Shown here one piece after another: positions 1 through 11,600 of a stretch of 64,000 nucleotides of DNA. Below the pieces are notes generated by a model. It saw only the letters and a list, made by a program, of their open reading frames with translations. It did no database searches and was not told where the DNA came from. Made by a program: the position numbers and the translations under genes. Position 1 is the stretch's first letter. Every line of letters starts with the position of its first letter. Source of the DNA: Coturnix japonica (taxonomy: Eukaryota; Chordata; Aves; Galliformes; Phasianidae); the NCBI RefSeq assembly GCF_001577835.2, contig NC_029527.1:16777293-16841292 (forward strand). Reading direction: 5' to 3'.

Positions 1-60
1 ACTACAAGGAACTTGTATTATTAGTTAGTTCCAAAATGTAAGTGAATCCTTAACAGGAGA

Positions 61-245
61 TCATAGAATCATAGAATTACCCAGGTTGAAAAAGACCTTG
101 AAGATCATCAAGTCCAACCACAGCCTAACCATAGTACCCTAACTCTAACAACCCTCTGCTAAATCATATCCCTGAGCACCACATCCAAACGACTCTTAAA
201 CACATCCAGGGATGGCAATTCAACCACCTCCCTGGGAAGAATCAC
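61..245 (-). repeat. CR1 LINE 3'-end fragment
   Basis: Begins with the inverted CR1 tail (TCATAGAATCATAGAATTACC) followed by the typical CR1 3'-UTR text (CAGGTTGAAAAAGACCTTGAAGATCATCAAGTCCAACC in pieces) and a CACATCCAGGGATGG stretch. The element therefore lies on the minus strand with its 3' end at the left. It sits in a GHRL intron. Only the 3' few hundred bases are present, as in most 5'-truncated CR1 copies; the far (right) border is not sharp. Confidence 0.85.
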
Positions 246-435
246 GATCTGCCTTTGTGCAGACACTTTTAAGTTACTTCATGCTATCAACACTGGCAGT
301 TTTCATGTCTTTCTTGGTGCCCTTCAGGTTAGATGACTGTGGCTTTCATTGGTACACCTCCTGTGGCAGAAATTGTATTCCTACTCCAACAAAATAATTT
401 GAACTTGTACGTGAGCAAGAGTGAAAAATACCCAC

Positions 436-1181
436 CTTGATATCAACACTGTTATTGTCATCTTCTCCCTCTGTTTCATCTGTATCCCAAAAGCTTTCTG
501 TGCCACGGCGATGTAATCTTGCTGCTGGTTTTCTTGTATTTTTTTGTTGCTAGAAAGCAAGCAAATTAGCATCTGTGTAAAATTCCTGTAATCAAAGTGG
601 TCTGTAGCAGGGAAAATAGAACTCATAATTAACGCAGATGTAGTAAATTAGTTAGAACCACTGCTGCTTCTTCTTTTGAAGTTATGATTACTTAAAGCTA
701 TTGATGGCTTCTTTTAAAGTTATGTGGATGTGTGGGTATAAAATAACTGCACTACTATTATGCATTCACTTTATCAGCAGTTTGTTTAAGGGTTCATTAT
801 GGAACAGCCACCTCCCAATTCATTTTCAAAGTGCAACTTATTTAAACAGCTGCTTTGCATTTGTTTGGGGTTTTTTATTCAGTTGGTTGGTTTGCTTCTA
901 AGATTAGTAGTTTCATTTCCTCATGTGAATTATCTGTTACAGTAATTCTCTGGAATCCCTCCTACCTCTTCCAGAAATATTTTTTTTCAAAACCTCTAAG
1001 CACTGTAAAGAATTTGGCTTTAAGGAATTATAGAGGAAGACCATTTCAAAAAAGCATTATGCTGAATTTTTACCTGTATGTTTTTATATGCAGGGCTTAA
1101 AAAACTAGAGCCAGCCAGTGCAGTTTCTGTCTCGAGGATGCTGAGAAGGAGAATTCCTAGCAGAGTAACTCTGAGAAACAT
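436..1181 (-). CDS. GHRL: Ghrelin/obestatin prepropeptide, first two coding exons (partial, runs off left edge)
   Basis: Precursor of ghrelin, the acylated stomach peptide acting on the growth-hormone secretagogue receptor. Coding exon 1 (1181-1074, minus; acceptor just above 1209) reads MFLRVTLLGILLLSILETE, then TALA and mature GSSFLSPAYKNIQ. This gives a 23-residue signal peptide, and Ser3 is the acylation site in the family. It ends CAG|GTAAAA. Coding exon 2 (549-436, 114 nt, phase 0) continues QQKNTRKPAARLHRRG and then an acidic segment ending NNSVDIK, with donor GTGGGT. The RR pair after LH is the probable processing point. The remaining C-terminal exons lie left of base 1. The ATG at 1181 is chosen over an in-frame upstream one because it starts the hydrophobic signal peptide and the family length fits. 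Ala8, Asn17 and Ala21 of the mature peptide differ from chicken as I recall it and fit quail. Confidence 0.95.
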
Positions 1182-1397
1182 GATTGTCTTCGTTAGGTGG
1201 TGCTCCAAACTGAAAACACAGAGTAAACATTAAACATATTTTCTATCTCTGTATTTCGTTGAATCCTAAGCCAGTGAAAATGTTTCTCCTGATTTGAATG
1301 ATATGCAGTTGTTTCTAAAAACGGATACAGACAGAAAGCACAATTGTTGCATGCAAAAATGCAATAATATACCCTGTCAAAAGAGATTCTTACTTAC

Positions 1398-1525
1398 TGT
1401 GTTTTCTTCTATAACTGAGATGTAATGACTGGAGCAGACTGGTTAGCTGAGAGGAATTGCAGAGGAAAACTGGCGAAAGCTTGGAAGGGCTCTGAAACTT
1501 CACCAGGTTATCTCTGTCACTTCAC
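1398..1525 (-). other. GHRL: GHRL non-coding first exon (predicted)
   Basis: On the minus strand a TATA box at 1556-1549 is followed about 25-30 nt later by a likely start site. The exon then runs to a strong donor ACA|GTAAGTA at 1398. The next acceptor, TGTGTTTTCAG, opens the signal-peptide exon at 1209. Avian ghrelin genes are known to have a non-coding first exon; the exact start base is inferred from TATA spacing. Confidence 0.6.
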
Positions 1526-1548
1526 CAAACTGCTGCTTTCTGAAGCAC

Positions 1549-1556
1549 CCTATATA
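1549..1556 (-). promoter_or_regulatory. GHRL: GHRL TATA box
   Basis: Minus strand reads TCTCTATATAGGGTG, a near-perfect TATA element with a GGG flank. It sits about 370 nt above the ghrelin ATG and just above the predicted non-coding exon. This suggests a focused, tissue-restricted promoter, unlike the CpG-island promoters elsewhere in the window. Confidence 0.65.
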
Positions 1557-1559
1557 GAG

Positions 1560-2625
1560 AGTGGGGTATTTGTTCTGTGCTGTGATATTTCTGGGAATGC
1601 AGTCTGACGTGCGTTTAGATTCCTTGGAAACATGGTGTGCTTGTAAGATAAGAGCTGACAAAAACGTGAAAACCGCATACATCTGTTGCTGAGTTCCTGT
1701 CTACGCATAATGAAGTTGTGCAGGGAATCGTGTGTTTCTTGTTTTATTTTTCTGCTGTGGCATTAACATCATTCCTTCTAAAAACTAGTGCCTGTAATGG
1801 CTATTTTTTTGAAAGTCCTGAGCCCTTCCACTGTTATCTGGTGTGCTGTAACAGAAAAGAAGTGGAACTGTATTCCTGGCCTACAGTAACAGCCGTGTCT
1901 CGTGTTTGCCCCTAAGTGTGCTTCCTCTTGTCTACGTTCTCTCCTGGGTTCTGTTCTATCAAATTTTGTTCTTTGCTGAAGGACTGAAAACAAAGATGTG
2001 TCCTAGAAACATCATTTCTGTTACTTTGAAAATGAAATAATGCACCTTGAAGATGTCAGTGAATAGTTGCAGCGATGTCTGGGGCTCTAGAAAGCATCCT
2101 GTGAGGATATTCTTCAAACCCTCAGGAACAGAAGGAACGAAGTGGGAACATACAGTAAAGGATGACAAATTTACACCTGTTACTTGTGTTCTAGCTAGAC
2201 TTGAATGATGCGGCTGATCTGTGGGATTTCTTCTGTGCTACAGCTCACAAATCTTCAGTGGTAGGATTGAGGGTCGTAGGGCAGCTGAGAACAAATGCCC
2301 TCTGCAACAGAGCTATGTTAAGAAGTTCTGGTAGAATTAGATCACCATCTTGACTTTTGTCTGAGAGCCTGCTGGTAGAGAACACCAAGGAGCACAAAGA
2401 AAGTAGGCAGTGGATAATAATAAGAACCACTGGAGAGCTTCTGGGTCCTAACAGAAGTCCCCTGCATTGTCATGGTATACTGTGGACTCTGGCTAGACTT
2501 GGCACTTATTAGCCCTTACGAAGCTAAATACCATACATGAGAGCCACACTAAGGCATCTGTCAAGGTAGACTACAGAAAACCCCAATAAGGCCCCCTGTG
2601 AAAGATTTCCAAATACAGCACACCA
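1560..2625. other. GHRL-SEC13 intergenic spacer
   Basis: AT-rich unique sequence upstream of GHRL and downstream of SEC13. Reading frames on both strands are short and show no family I recognise. I see no RNA gene or repeat. It must hold the distal part of the GHRL promoter. Confidence 0.5.
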
Positions 2626-2643
2626 GACTTTAACCAATAAGAC

Positions 2644-2654
2644 TTTATTTTATT
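2644..2654 (-). terminator. SEC13: SEC13 polyadenylation signals (two overlapping AATAAA)
   Basis: The minus strand holds AATAAA at 2654-2649 and again at 2649-2644, about 680 nt below the SEC13 stop codon. The expected transcript end is near 2625-2635, which gives a roughly 700-nt 3'UTR. Confidence 0.75.
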
Positions 2655-3330
2655 GTCTAAACAAAAACCTGAGGTACAGTATAGAATTGTGGCTAAAAAA
2701 AAAAAGTCTTCAAATTGTATTTTCATTTGTTGATGTTCTTTAAATAAACAAGTTTGAGATTAGCGTAAAGCAAAATAGATATGCATTCTGCTACTCTTTT
2801 TCATCTTTGGGAATGCACTGAGATTTTCATGTATCTGAGCATATTACTTTCAGGGAAACCCACACACCATTTCAGTACTACCAGAACACTGGCTACTGCT
2901 GACTCCACCAGCCTGCTCCATCACTTGAAGTAGTTTTGGCCTTTGAGTGGCCAGATGGGTTACACAGATGGTTTCACACACGAGCACTTTCATTGCCTGC
3001 CTCCTCCTGTTCCTGCTCAAGTGCTTGAAGTGTATCCAATTAAATCTAACTCCTAAACTAGAAGGCAGGTTACAGTTTTTACTGTGTTAGGGAGTAGCAC
3101 AAGGCACAATACTTTGCTCCTCTCTTCATCTTTAATTTAAGGGAATGTCAAGTAAGGCTGATTTTCTACACAATGTAGCCCCCCAGTATTGTTTAAGATT
3201 GCTCATAGAATTGGCTAATTATTTCCCATGTTCACGTCCAGCTTGGATAAAACCAGTTCTCATCTGATTCAAGAAACATTGCAAATCAGGTATAGCCATC
3301 ACTTCCAGCAGCTGGACTGGTCAGTCCTCA

Positions 3331-6300
3331 TCACTGCTCATTCTGCTGCCCTTCTGTAATGGCAGACACTCCTCCTTGGCCCTTGTTGACATCGCTGATG
3401 CATGCCCACAACCCATCTACTGACTCCTTCCACAGCGTGACCTCAAAAACAGAGCAGGAAAAGATGTTAAGTCTTACACATTCTCAGTTTCTCATTTTCT
3501 TTGTAATGATTGCATCACTAAGATGGTAATGGTCTATAAGTATAGCAGTGTGTCAGAGTTCTTTCAAGCATCAAATTATTTATTGCTGTTTGCTAAATCA
3601 TTATCCAGCAATAAAGGGAGTAAGAATTAATTCCAATGGTAATATCCTTACAAAATAAAATTAAGCCTACATTTCCAATCAGGACTAAGAATGCAGTGCA
3701 TGTAGTTTGCCAGAGGTTGGAGTCTTCCTCCCCTTTAGGTAAATAAATAAATAACCACAAAAAAACACCACTGCATCAAAGGGAAGTCTTTAAAAGTCTT
3801 AACTCAAAACAACAAAAGTGAAAATATGACATGCAAGAGCAAACTGAGGCTGCAGTACTCACTTTATTGTCTCCTCCAGACACTGCGAGTATATTTGCAG
3901 TAATGGACCAACTCACATGCCAAACAACATCATTGAACTTGTGCAGCAATTTTGGTGACCATGAATTTCCAGAGGCATCATCACACGTCCAGATAAACAC
4001 TCTGCCATCCTATAACAACAAACAGAATTGGCTACCATGAGTTAGTAATACAAAAACCAAGCTTGTCTGCATTGCCAATGATGACTGCACTTACACAGGC
4101 ATGAACTCTAAATGTGTCTATTTGCATATTCACTGTACATGACGGTCTTTTTCCTTTCTATAGCCAAAAGCAAGGCGTAAGTACAGCTCACTCCTACCTA
4201 AGTCTCACCTGTGAACAGCTAGCAATAGTACTTGTTGGCAAGCCTATGGATGGAGCCCAGGCTACATCTCGGACCCAGTCACTGTGTGCCTCCAGCTTCT
4301 GCTCTTCTTTCCACTGACCATCTTCTTCTCTGAAAACATATTTACACAGATAAGATTAAGCAGATCTCACACGAATTGCTATGAGAGTTTCTAAGACATT
4401 AAGTTGTTTCTATTTTTAAAGTGCTTTTCTAAAATAGTAAAAGATAGTTAAAGATGAAAGCATATAGATGCCTGAAGTATAATTCAAGGTGCTAATACAG
4501 ACATTCAGAAACCATAAAGAATGAAGTTCTTAAGCCTGGTAAGAGAGCACTTACTTCCAGATCTTGACAAGGTTGTCACAACCACCAGATGCAAATCTTT
4601 TGATATAGTTTGGTTTCTGACCAGACGGTTGCTCTATGAGGCTGCCTGGTACAACAGCAGGAGCCCAGCTAACTGCATTACATCCGATCTATGCAAGGAA
4701 AAAATAAGGTCATTACTAAAAGCTGTGGAGGGAGCAAAGGACATCTATGCTGGATGGATAAGAACTCCAAACATTGTTCTATTCTTGACTGGACATTTAT
4801 TCAGGAAGTGTTATGTAGCCAAGTAACTGTCTTACAGGCAAATATCATTTTGGAAATGTATACAGTGGAGATAGATTAAAAAAAAAAAAAGCAGAGGTGC
4901 AAGATGTATGCTGTTGCTAAGAGTGAGGAATGCAGAAAGAATCTGTGTGCCCACAGCTCCGTTTTCTTTTAATGCAAGCCACCATCATTATCTGCTTAGA
5001 TGGCTGTCAAGTTTTGTTTAAACAAGAAGTCCCACTGCTGTGGGAAAACCACGAGTTTTTCCCTGCAGTTTTTCCAGCTTCTTGTTGAAGTTTACTCACA
5101 GCCAGGTTGTACGAGGTATTCTGAGTATCAAAGCCATTTCCCACTATGTCACTTCCAGCACTGTGTTTAACAGTCATGATCAGATGTACTATCAGTGCTC
5201 TTTAATGGCTTTCACCTCTTATTTTCTACTTCACTTCACTTACTATAAAACATACTTTCTTACTTTAGATTTATTTAAAACAAGTTATTTTTCGGTTTTG
5301 GAGAACAATTCACAATATTTAATTGTATTTCAGTATTTATTTAGTCTGCACACTCTGAAGCATCAGCTCAATCCTCATCCATGGCTCCAACTTACAGTGT
5401 GTGCGTTGCTGATCTTTTTCACCTCCCACTGCCCATCACCAGTGTAGCTCAGTAATGAAATGGCGCCATCAGAGCTCCCACAGGCCAAGATCAGTCCATA
5501 GTCATGTGGTGCCCAGCAGACAGAATTCACTGTGAGGGATGAGACAGACTGGGTTACAACACAGTGCTAAAACTGCTTAACCCAATCACTGACTAGTACC
5601 AGTGAATGGTCACTAAAAGCGAGCAGCTTTGCAAGCTAAGAAGAGTCTTTGCATTCCTGAATTTCAGCAGACAATTACCACAGTTTATCGTATGATGGAA
5701 AACTGCCTCTAGTTGTAGCAGACCACCAGAACAGCACTTTCAGTGAGATAAAATCCTCTTGACTGTCCTGTGCAACAGCGAAGAGGTATCAGTGATTCTA
5801 GAACAAAGACTGACAAGCTGGAACAGCATTTAAAGTCCAGATCAGTAGCAAAACCAAGGTATGCATCCATTATACACTCATTTTTAACACTGGCTTAGTC
5901 TCAGGAGCATGGACCAAGAGTATATTCTAGTTGATTCCTTTGAGAATAAAGAACAATACTGAACAGCAAAGCAGCATTTCTTTCTATGGGCTTTGGCATG
6001 CTGAACACTTCAGAAATATTTCAGCTTTGCTTATAGGAGGACTGATCATCTCAACAAAACACTTTCAACTGGAAAACCAAACACAGCATACTAAAATTCC
6101 ACTTTTTCCTTTCCTCCTTAGTGGATACATACAACACTATTTCAAGACTTCAGTATCCTACAACCTTATTTATCCAAAGCTGATTTACTTGTCCTGTGAA
6201 AATGCTGTATGTACCAAGACAGCTGGTTCTCCAGCAGGATGCTGTTCTGCAGATGTCCTTCCTGCGCAGAACAGACTTAGTGTCTTCTTTCCATTAACTT

Positions 6301-8021
6301 ATCACAATCTGATGGAAGATTTCTGCCTAAACAATGACGGATTTATTCCAGTCCAAACCCCATTGCAGTCCCAGCTCCACACACCACAAACCTGAGGAAT
6401 CGTGTCCTGTGTACTCGTAGGTCTTTTCCCAAGTGCCATTTTCTTCCTTCCAGATAATAACCTTCCTGTCATAGGAGCAGGAAGCCAAGATGTTTCCATA
6501 CATAGGATGAGCCCAGGCAACCTGCCATACTGGACCTTCATGCCTGCAAGAAACAACATTATCTGGAAGAGCTGATAGAGATGCATTCTGGTTGTGGCTG
6601 TTTAAGCCATCACATCACAAACCATTGTTCTGTACATCACTAATACAATGATATAAAGAATATGAGTAAAATCAAGATGAAAAATAGGGCACGACTGCCA
6701 GATAAAGCCATTACCATTGAACACAACTCCAAATATTTATCCTTGGATTAAGACTCTGAGTTCAATTCTATAGAATTATTTAGAACAACACGCCACAAAG
6801 AACCACCCTGGAGAATTTACCACGCATCCTATGTCACTGAAAGGCTAAACAACAAAAAATTAAAGACTTGCAAAGAACGTCATCTTTTCAGACAATTTAC
6901 CCTCTCAGGTCTGCAATGAGGATTTGCCCTCCGTTCCGAACATCAAAGATTTTCACAGATCTGTCTGAAGAGCAGGTCGCCAGCCGAGTGCCATAGTAAT
7001 CCATCTGCGCATCGTGCTGCAAGGCAACGCACAAGGTGCTGTTGGCCCGTGTGAGTTCTGCTTTCTAAATCACATCATTACATTTCAGAAGTAGCTCTAA
7101 GAGCTGCAAACAGGTCACTGAGTGGCAGCAGGACAGGGCGAGGGGAACAGGTCTTAAATAACCCAGACAAACCACACCAGTCATTCATTTCCCCACCTGC
7201 CATTTTCTGACTGTTACGTGCGCAGTGTGCGGGTTTAGAGTGGGGCTGCACAGCACCCTCAGGACAGGAGCTTGGTGTCACTGAGCGCAAAGCCTTGACC
7301 AAGTTACATACTTACTGTGTAAGTTCAGTGTAACTGCACTAACAGCTTTTATTGGGCTTGAAACATCAGCATTTATCAGCACTCCTTGCTTTCATAAGCT
7401 GCTTTGTAACCCCTCCTCCTATGCCTGCACAGCTGCTCCCAGAAACACCAGCATCAAGGAGAGCAGAGCTGTCCACCCACACTCTGTGCCATTCAGCACA
7501 CGTCTTTGTTCCATAGAAACAACCCTGGGCACGGAAACTGTGAGCGTTAAACTTTTCCTCCTTCCCATTTTCCCGCTCCCCATTATGATTATGATTATAG
7601 CACTATCAGAACTGCAGTCAGGATTCGGTATTTCACGTCCCACGTCACCTTTCCGTGCAGATACTCGCGTTCTGCCCTCTGACCGCCAACTAACGAACAC
7701 GCAGCAGTCCCGGTCCAACCCATTGGGCTGAAGGCAGCAGCACGGCACACACTTACTATCATGTCCTCGTGAGAGGTGTCCACGGTGTTTATCACGGAGA
7801 CCTGCGGAGGGAGGGTTGTGGTCAGGGAGCAGCGCTCGGCTACGGGCACACACACACACGGGCCGCTGCGGAGAGCGGAGCGCCTCTCCCGGTCCCGCAG
7901 GCCGCGGTGCTGCCTCCGCCACCTTCTTCCGCCGCCCCCCGCTCTACCCCGAGACACCTCCCCGCCCCGCGGAGCTGGGCCCGGGCTCGGCCCCGCTGCC
8001 CTCCCCGGTTCTACCCACCAT
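3331..8021 (-). CDS. SEC13: SEC13 homolog, nuclear pore and COPII coat component
   Basis: Six-bladed WD40 protein. It pairs with SEC31 in the COPII cage of ER-derived vesicles, with NUP96 in the Y-complex of the nuclear pore, and with GATOR2 in amino-acid signalling. Nine exons (minus): 8021-8019, 7801-7757, 7016-6901, 6543-6392, 5529-5396, 4688-4555, 4329-4209, 4009-3863, 3441-3331. All junctions are GT/AG and in phase; the total is 963 nt, 320 aa against 322 in human. Exon 1 holds only the ATG (ATG|GTGGGT) and exon 2 continues [15 protein letters not shown], the family N-terminus. Later exons give [40 protein letters not shown] and the last blade [20 protein letters not shown]. It ends EGQQNEQ-stop at 3333-3331. 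The tail is slightly shorter than human (VSAITEG). It lies head to head with CAND2. Confidence 0.97.
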
Positions 8022-8681
8022 AGCGGCGGCTGCGGGCCGTGCAGCGGCGGCAGCGATGGATCCGCAGGCGGCCGAGCGGCTCGGACGTGGCACGAAGGTC
8101 CGCCGCACAAACAGCCCCGCCGCGACGCCTCCCGCGCAGGAGGTTCCGCCCGCACCCAGTTCCGGCCGGCGCCGTGCGCAGGATGGGGGAAGGCGGCGCT
8201 GTCCCGTGCAGATGCTCTCCGTTGTCCCGTGCTGATGCTCTCTCCGTTGTCCCGTGCTGATGCTCTCTCCGTTGTCCCGTGCTGATGCTCTCCGTTGTCC
8301 CGTGCTGATGTTCTCCTCTGTCCCGTGCTGATGCTCTCCGTTGTCCCGTGCTGATGCTCTCTCCGTTGTCCCGTGCTGATGCTCTCTCTCCGTTCCGCTC
8401 CGTTCCTCGCGGTGCGGCAGTTCTCGTGTCCGGCGGTCGCTGTCAGCCGCCGCTCGGTGCGATTCTCCGGTAGCTGCCTTCGCTCTGTCCGCCGCCGCCT
8501 CGCTCCGCCGGCAGGGGCCGCCCGAGGCCCGACGCCGCCGCCCGGCTCCGGCTGCGTCCCGTCCAGGCGGCTGCCCCGCAGCCCGTCCCGCCGCCGTGGG
8601 GGCGGCCCCGCGGGGACTGCGCGGCCCCGCCGCCCTCCGCCATCTTCCTGCGGGCGCCCGGCGCCGTGCCGCCCCGCCGCT
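8022..8681. promoter_or_regulatory. SEC13/CAND2 bidirectional CpG-island promoter
   Basis: The SEC13 ATG (minus, 8021) and CAND2 ATG (plus, 8682) are only 660 nt apart. The gap and its flanks are very GC- and CpG-rich (roughly 7850-9150), with no TATA box near either start. Such spacing means both transcripts start from one shared island. A minisatellite occupies about 195 nt of the core. Start sites cannot be fixed from sequence alone. Confidence 0.8.
8201..8395. repeat. Minisatellite inside the shared promoter, 8 units of 23-27 bp
   Basis: Eight tandem copies of a unit with core GTCCCGTGCTGATGCTCTC followed by a variable (TC)n and CCGTT. Unit length varies mainly by the number of TC steps. 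The first unit has CAG for CTG, and the fifth is the most diverged (GATGTTCTCCTCT). The array lies 180-375 nt from the SEC13 ATG and 290-480 nt from the CAND2 ATG. In the reverse frames it produces long low-complexity EHQHGTTES-type reading frames that are not genes. Confidence 0.95.
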
Positions 8682-11600
8682 ATGGCCAGCGTGTCGTACC
8701 ACATCTCCAGCCTGCTGGAGAAGATGACCTCCACCGACAAGGACTTCAGGTGCGGGACGGAGCTCCTGGTTTCCCCTGGGCGGGCCGTCCCCGCCGCCCG
8801 GTAGCCGTGGCCCGACGCCGGGCTATGGCCGCACGCGGGGAGCTGTCAGACGTGCTGCGGGACCGCGGGACTGGGGGGGTAGGGCGAGAGGGGCCGCTTT
8901 GTCTCATTCTGGATGTCAGTAGAGAAAGAAAGAACTCCGTAGGTGCGGGACGGGCGGCTCGGCGCCCCGGCTGTGCGGCGGGTGCGTTCGGTCCGTTACG
9001 GCCGACACCTGTGACAGCTGTTACCGGCAGCCCAGAGGTGCCGCCCTGCCCGTTACCCGCCTCATGCAGCCCGCAGCAGCAGCAGCAGCAGCAGCCCCAG
9101 CCCCAGCCCCAGCCCCAGCCCCGTGCTCCGCTCATCCCGCCGGCCGGTGGCCATACTTGGTCATGCTCGTGCTGTGCAGGCAGCGCTGGTGCAGCTCGGG
9201 GCCCCTCCGGATCAGAAGTGCCGCGGTTCTGAGTTTTGGGTTTTGCGTGTGTTTCTGGTCAGCCTGATGCCGCCGCTGCCCTCGTGCCGCCCTGGGGAAG
9301 GTTCGCGTGTGGGAGACAGCCCCGAACCCCGGAGGGGCATTTCTTCCTTAATGCTGAATGACTTACAGCAGAGCCGGATTTAACATGGAGGTGTCGTCCG
9401 ATGAGGGGGGAGCTCCTCCTCGGCTCCTTTCGGACACCCGTCCCTGTCCGAGGAGCACATTACAGCAGTTAAGATGTGGTATCTGTACGTGCATTGCTGA
9501 GAGCCTCGGGCTCCTGTACATTTTCTGCCCTTAGGAGAACAGGGTTACAGAATTTCTCATTGTGCGTTTTGACGTTGTGCCTGTAGGAAATTACACTGGC
9601 TAAAAGTCAGAGGTGTTGTTTTTCTCCTAAGCTGGGATGAGAAGTACTTGCTTGGTTTTGCTCATGGGAGAGAAATGTTGTGCCATATACTGTCTTAGGT
9701 TGTAAATAAAATGCGAATGAATTTGATTGGTGGTGGATATGGAATAAAGAGCAGAGGAGTGTTCCTTAATAAAGGGATACTGTAGCATCAGAAAGAGGAT
9801 GTGGAACACTCAGGGCTGGCAGTGTGAGAGCAGCAGTAGATGTCTGTACTTTTCTTTAGAACAGAAAAAAAAGCTCTGCGAGAGGTGTGAGCGAGGAAAC
9901 AGGGCAGGTTACAGCCAACACAGCTGCCAGGACCTGTACCAGCCCCAGGGAGCAGGAGGGTGTGAGAAGGAGGGAGGTTGAGCTGAGCAGTGCAGCTCTA
10001 AATATAAGTGGGGAATTTTTATGGTAGAGATCTTTTTATAAGGTATAAAGGAACTTTTTTAAGGTACAGAAGAAGTTTAAAGGTCTGGTATGGAGCCATG
10101 ACTTGATTTTCCATTTTTGAGCTTGATAGACTTTCTCAGTGTGTGGGACTGTGCTGTCATTGCCAGCGATGTCAGAAGGAACACAGCCAGCTGCATTCTC
10201 ACACCCCATGCTTGGTTTCCTAAGTCTGACAGTTGGTGAAAAACCACTCCTGTTTTTTCTACCGTACTCAGCCGTGCTCATTTGGGCACTGAGAGAAAAT
10301 GCACAACAGGTCCCACAGTGCCTGTTTCAGTTGTAGCATAACCCATCCCTGTCAAGTATGTTTAGAAGAGAATCTCTATTTCTTGTTTTCGTAGACTTTT
10401 TAGCCAAAGCCTTTTCACCAGCTGCCTTGCTCTAAGTTTTCTTCTTGCCAAAAAGTATCAGTTCTATGTACCGTCTTTTTCATTAGAGTGTAAAGTATTG
10501 TACGTTACTTTGAAAATCTGTTTTTGTACAAAGAGTGATTGTCAAGAGAAGGAGATGCATTTGTGTCTGTGTATCAGCCAGTCCACCACTGCTACATTTC
10601 TTTCAGATTTATGGCCACCAATGACCTGATGATGGAACTACAAAAAGATTCTATAAAACTGGATGAAGACAGTGAGAAGAAAGTCGTGAAGATGCTTTTG
10701 AAATTGCTGGAAGACAAAAATGGGGAGGTACAGAACCTCGCTGTCAAATGGTAAGAGCCGTGTCAGAAATTACCGTGTTTGTTGGCAATAACAAAGTGGT
10801 CACAGACTCCACTGGGTGTTGCAATGGAGGCTGCTTCTGCTGCATTGGCACCCTGCTCCAGCCTCCCCTCCTGGGAGCTTTCCCTCACCTGCTGCACACG
10901 AGTTTCTTTTCCTGTTGGGAACCCTCACCCTCATCCAGGCAGGGTGAGCATGCAGATGCCTTTGTTCAAGCAGTAGGTGATTTCAGAAGTAACTGAGTTC
11001 TTACCAAGCTGTGAGGCAGAATGCCTGAGATTTCAGTTCTTTAGAGAGAAGCTCAGTTTAAAGTTCTGGGACATCAAGCTCTTCTCCTTTAGAAAGGCTT
11101 GAAATCTGGTGCAGAATTTCCCAGTGGCCTTGTCACTGTTACATATGGTATTAAGCTGATGACATGTATATTGCTGATATACAATTACTGCTTTATGTTT
11201 TTAAACTATTTAGCTTGTAATGGGTGCGAATTAAAATAAATAATTGCAAACAAATGCTGTCAAACACATCTTGCACAATTTTAAATACAAACACACAAGC
11301 AGTAAACGTAGGTTTTAAAAAGTTTTGATAATGGTAATAATAATATTAGTAATAACAATAAAAAGTGCGGAGTGAAGAGAGCAGACTTCTCATAGCAGTT
11401 CTGAGACTTGGCTCAAGAGGAGGCTCTCACACACGTGGCAGAGGACAATAGATAGTTAATAGCGTATAAAAATCATTTGGCATTTGTTCTAGGAAGTCAG
11501 TTTCTTACGGATGATTTTGTTTCAAAACATGACTTGGGAAAGCAGTCCTCTTTGTGTTCATTCTTATTTGGTTCTCCTTCTGCAGCCTCGGCCCATTGGT

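Noticed and set aside
5040-6395. Plus-strand frames of 135 and 154 codons inside SEC13 introns
   Set aside because: They run across SEC13 introns and out-of-frame exon antisense sequence; the composition is AT-rich and unlike a protein.
7595-8740. A 381-codon minus-strand frame and several overlapping frames across 7419-8740
   Set aside because: They arise from the CpG island and the minisatellite (repeats of EHQHGTTES/STGQRR) and overlap SEC13 exons 1-2 out of context. Repeat units shift frame with each length change, so no protein is being kept.
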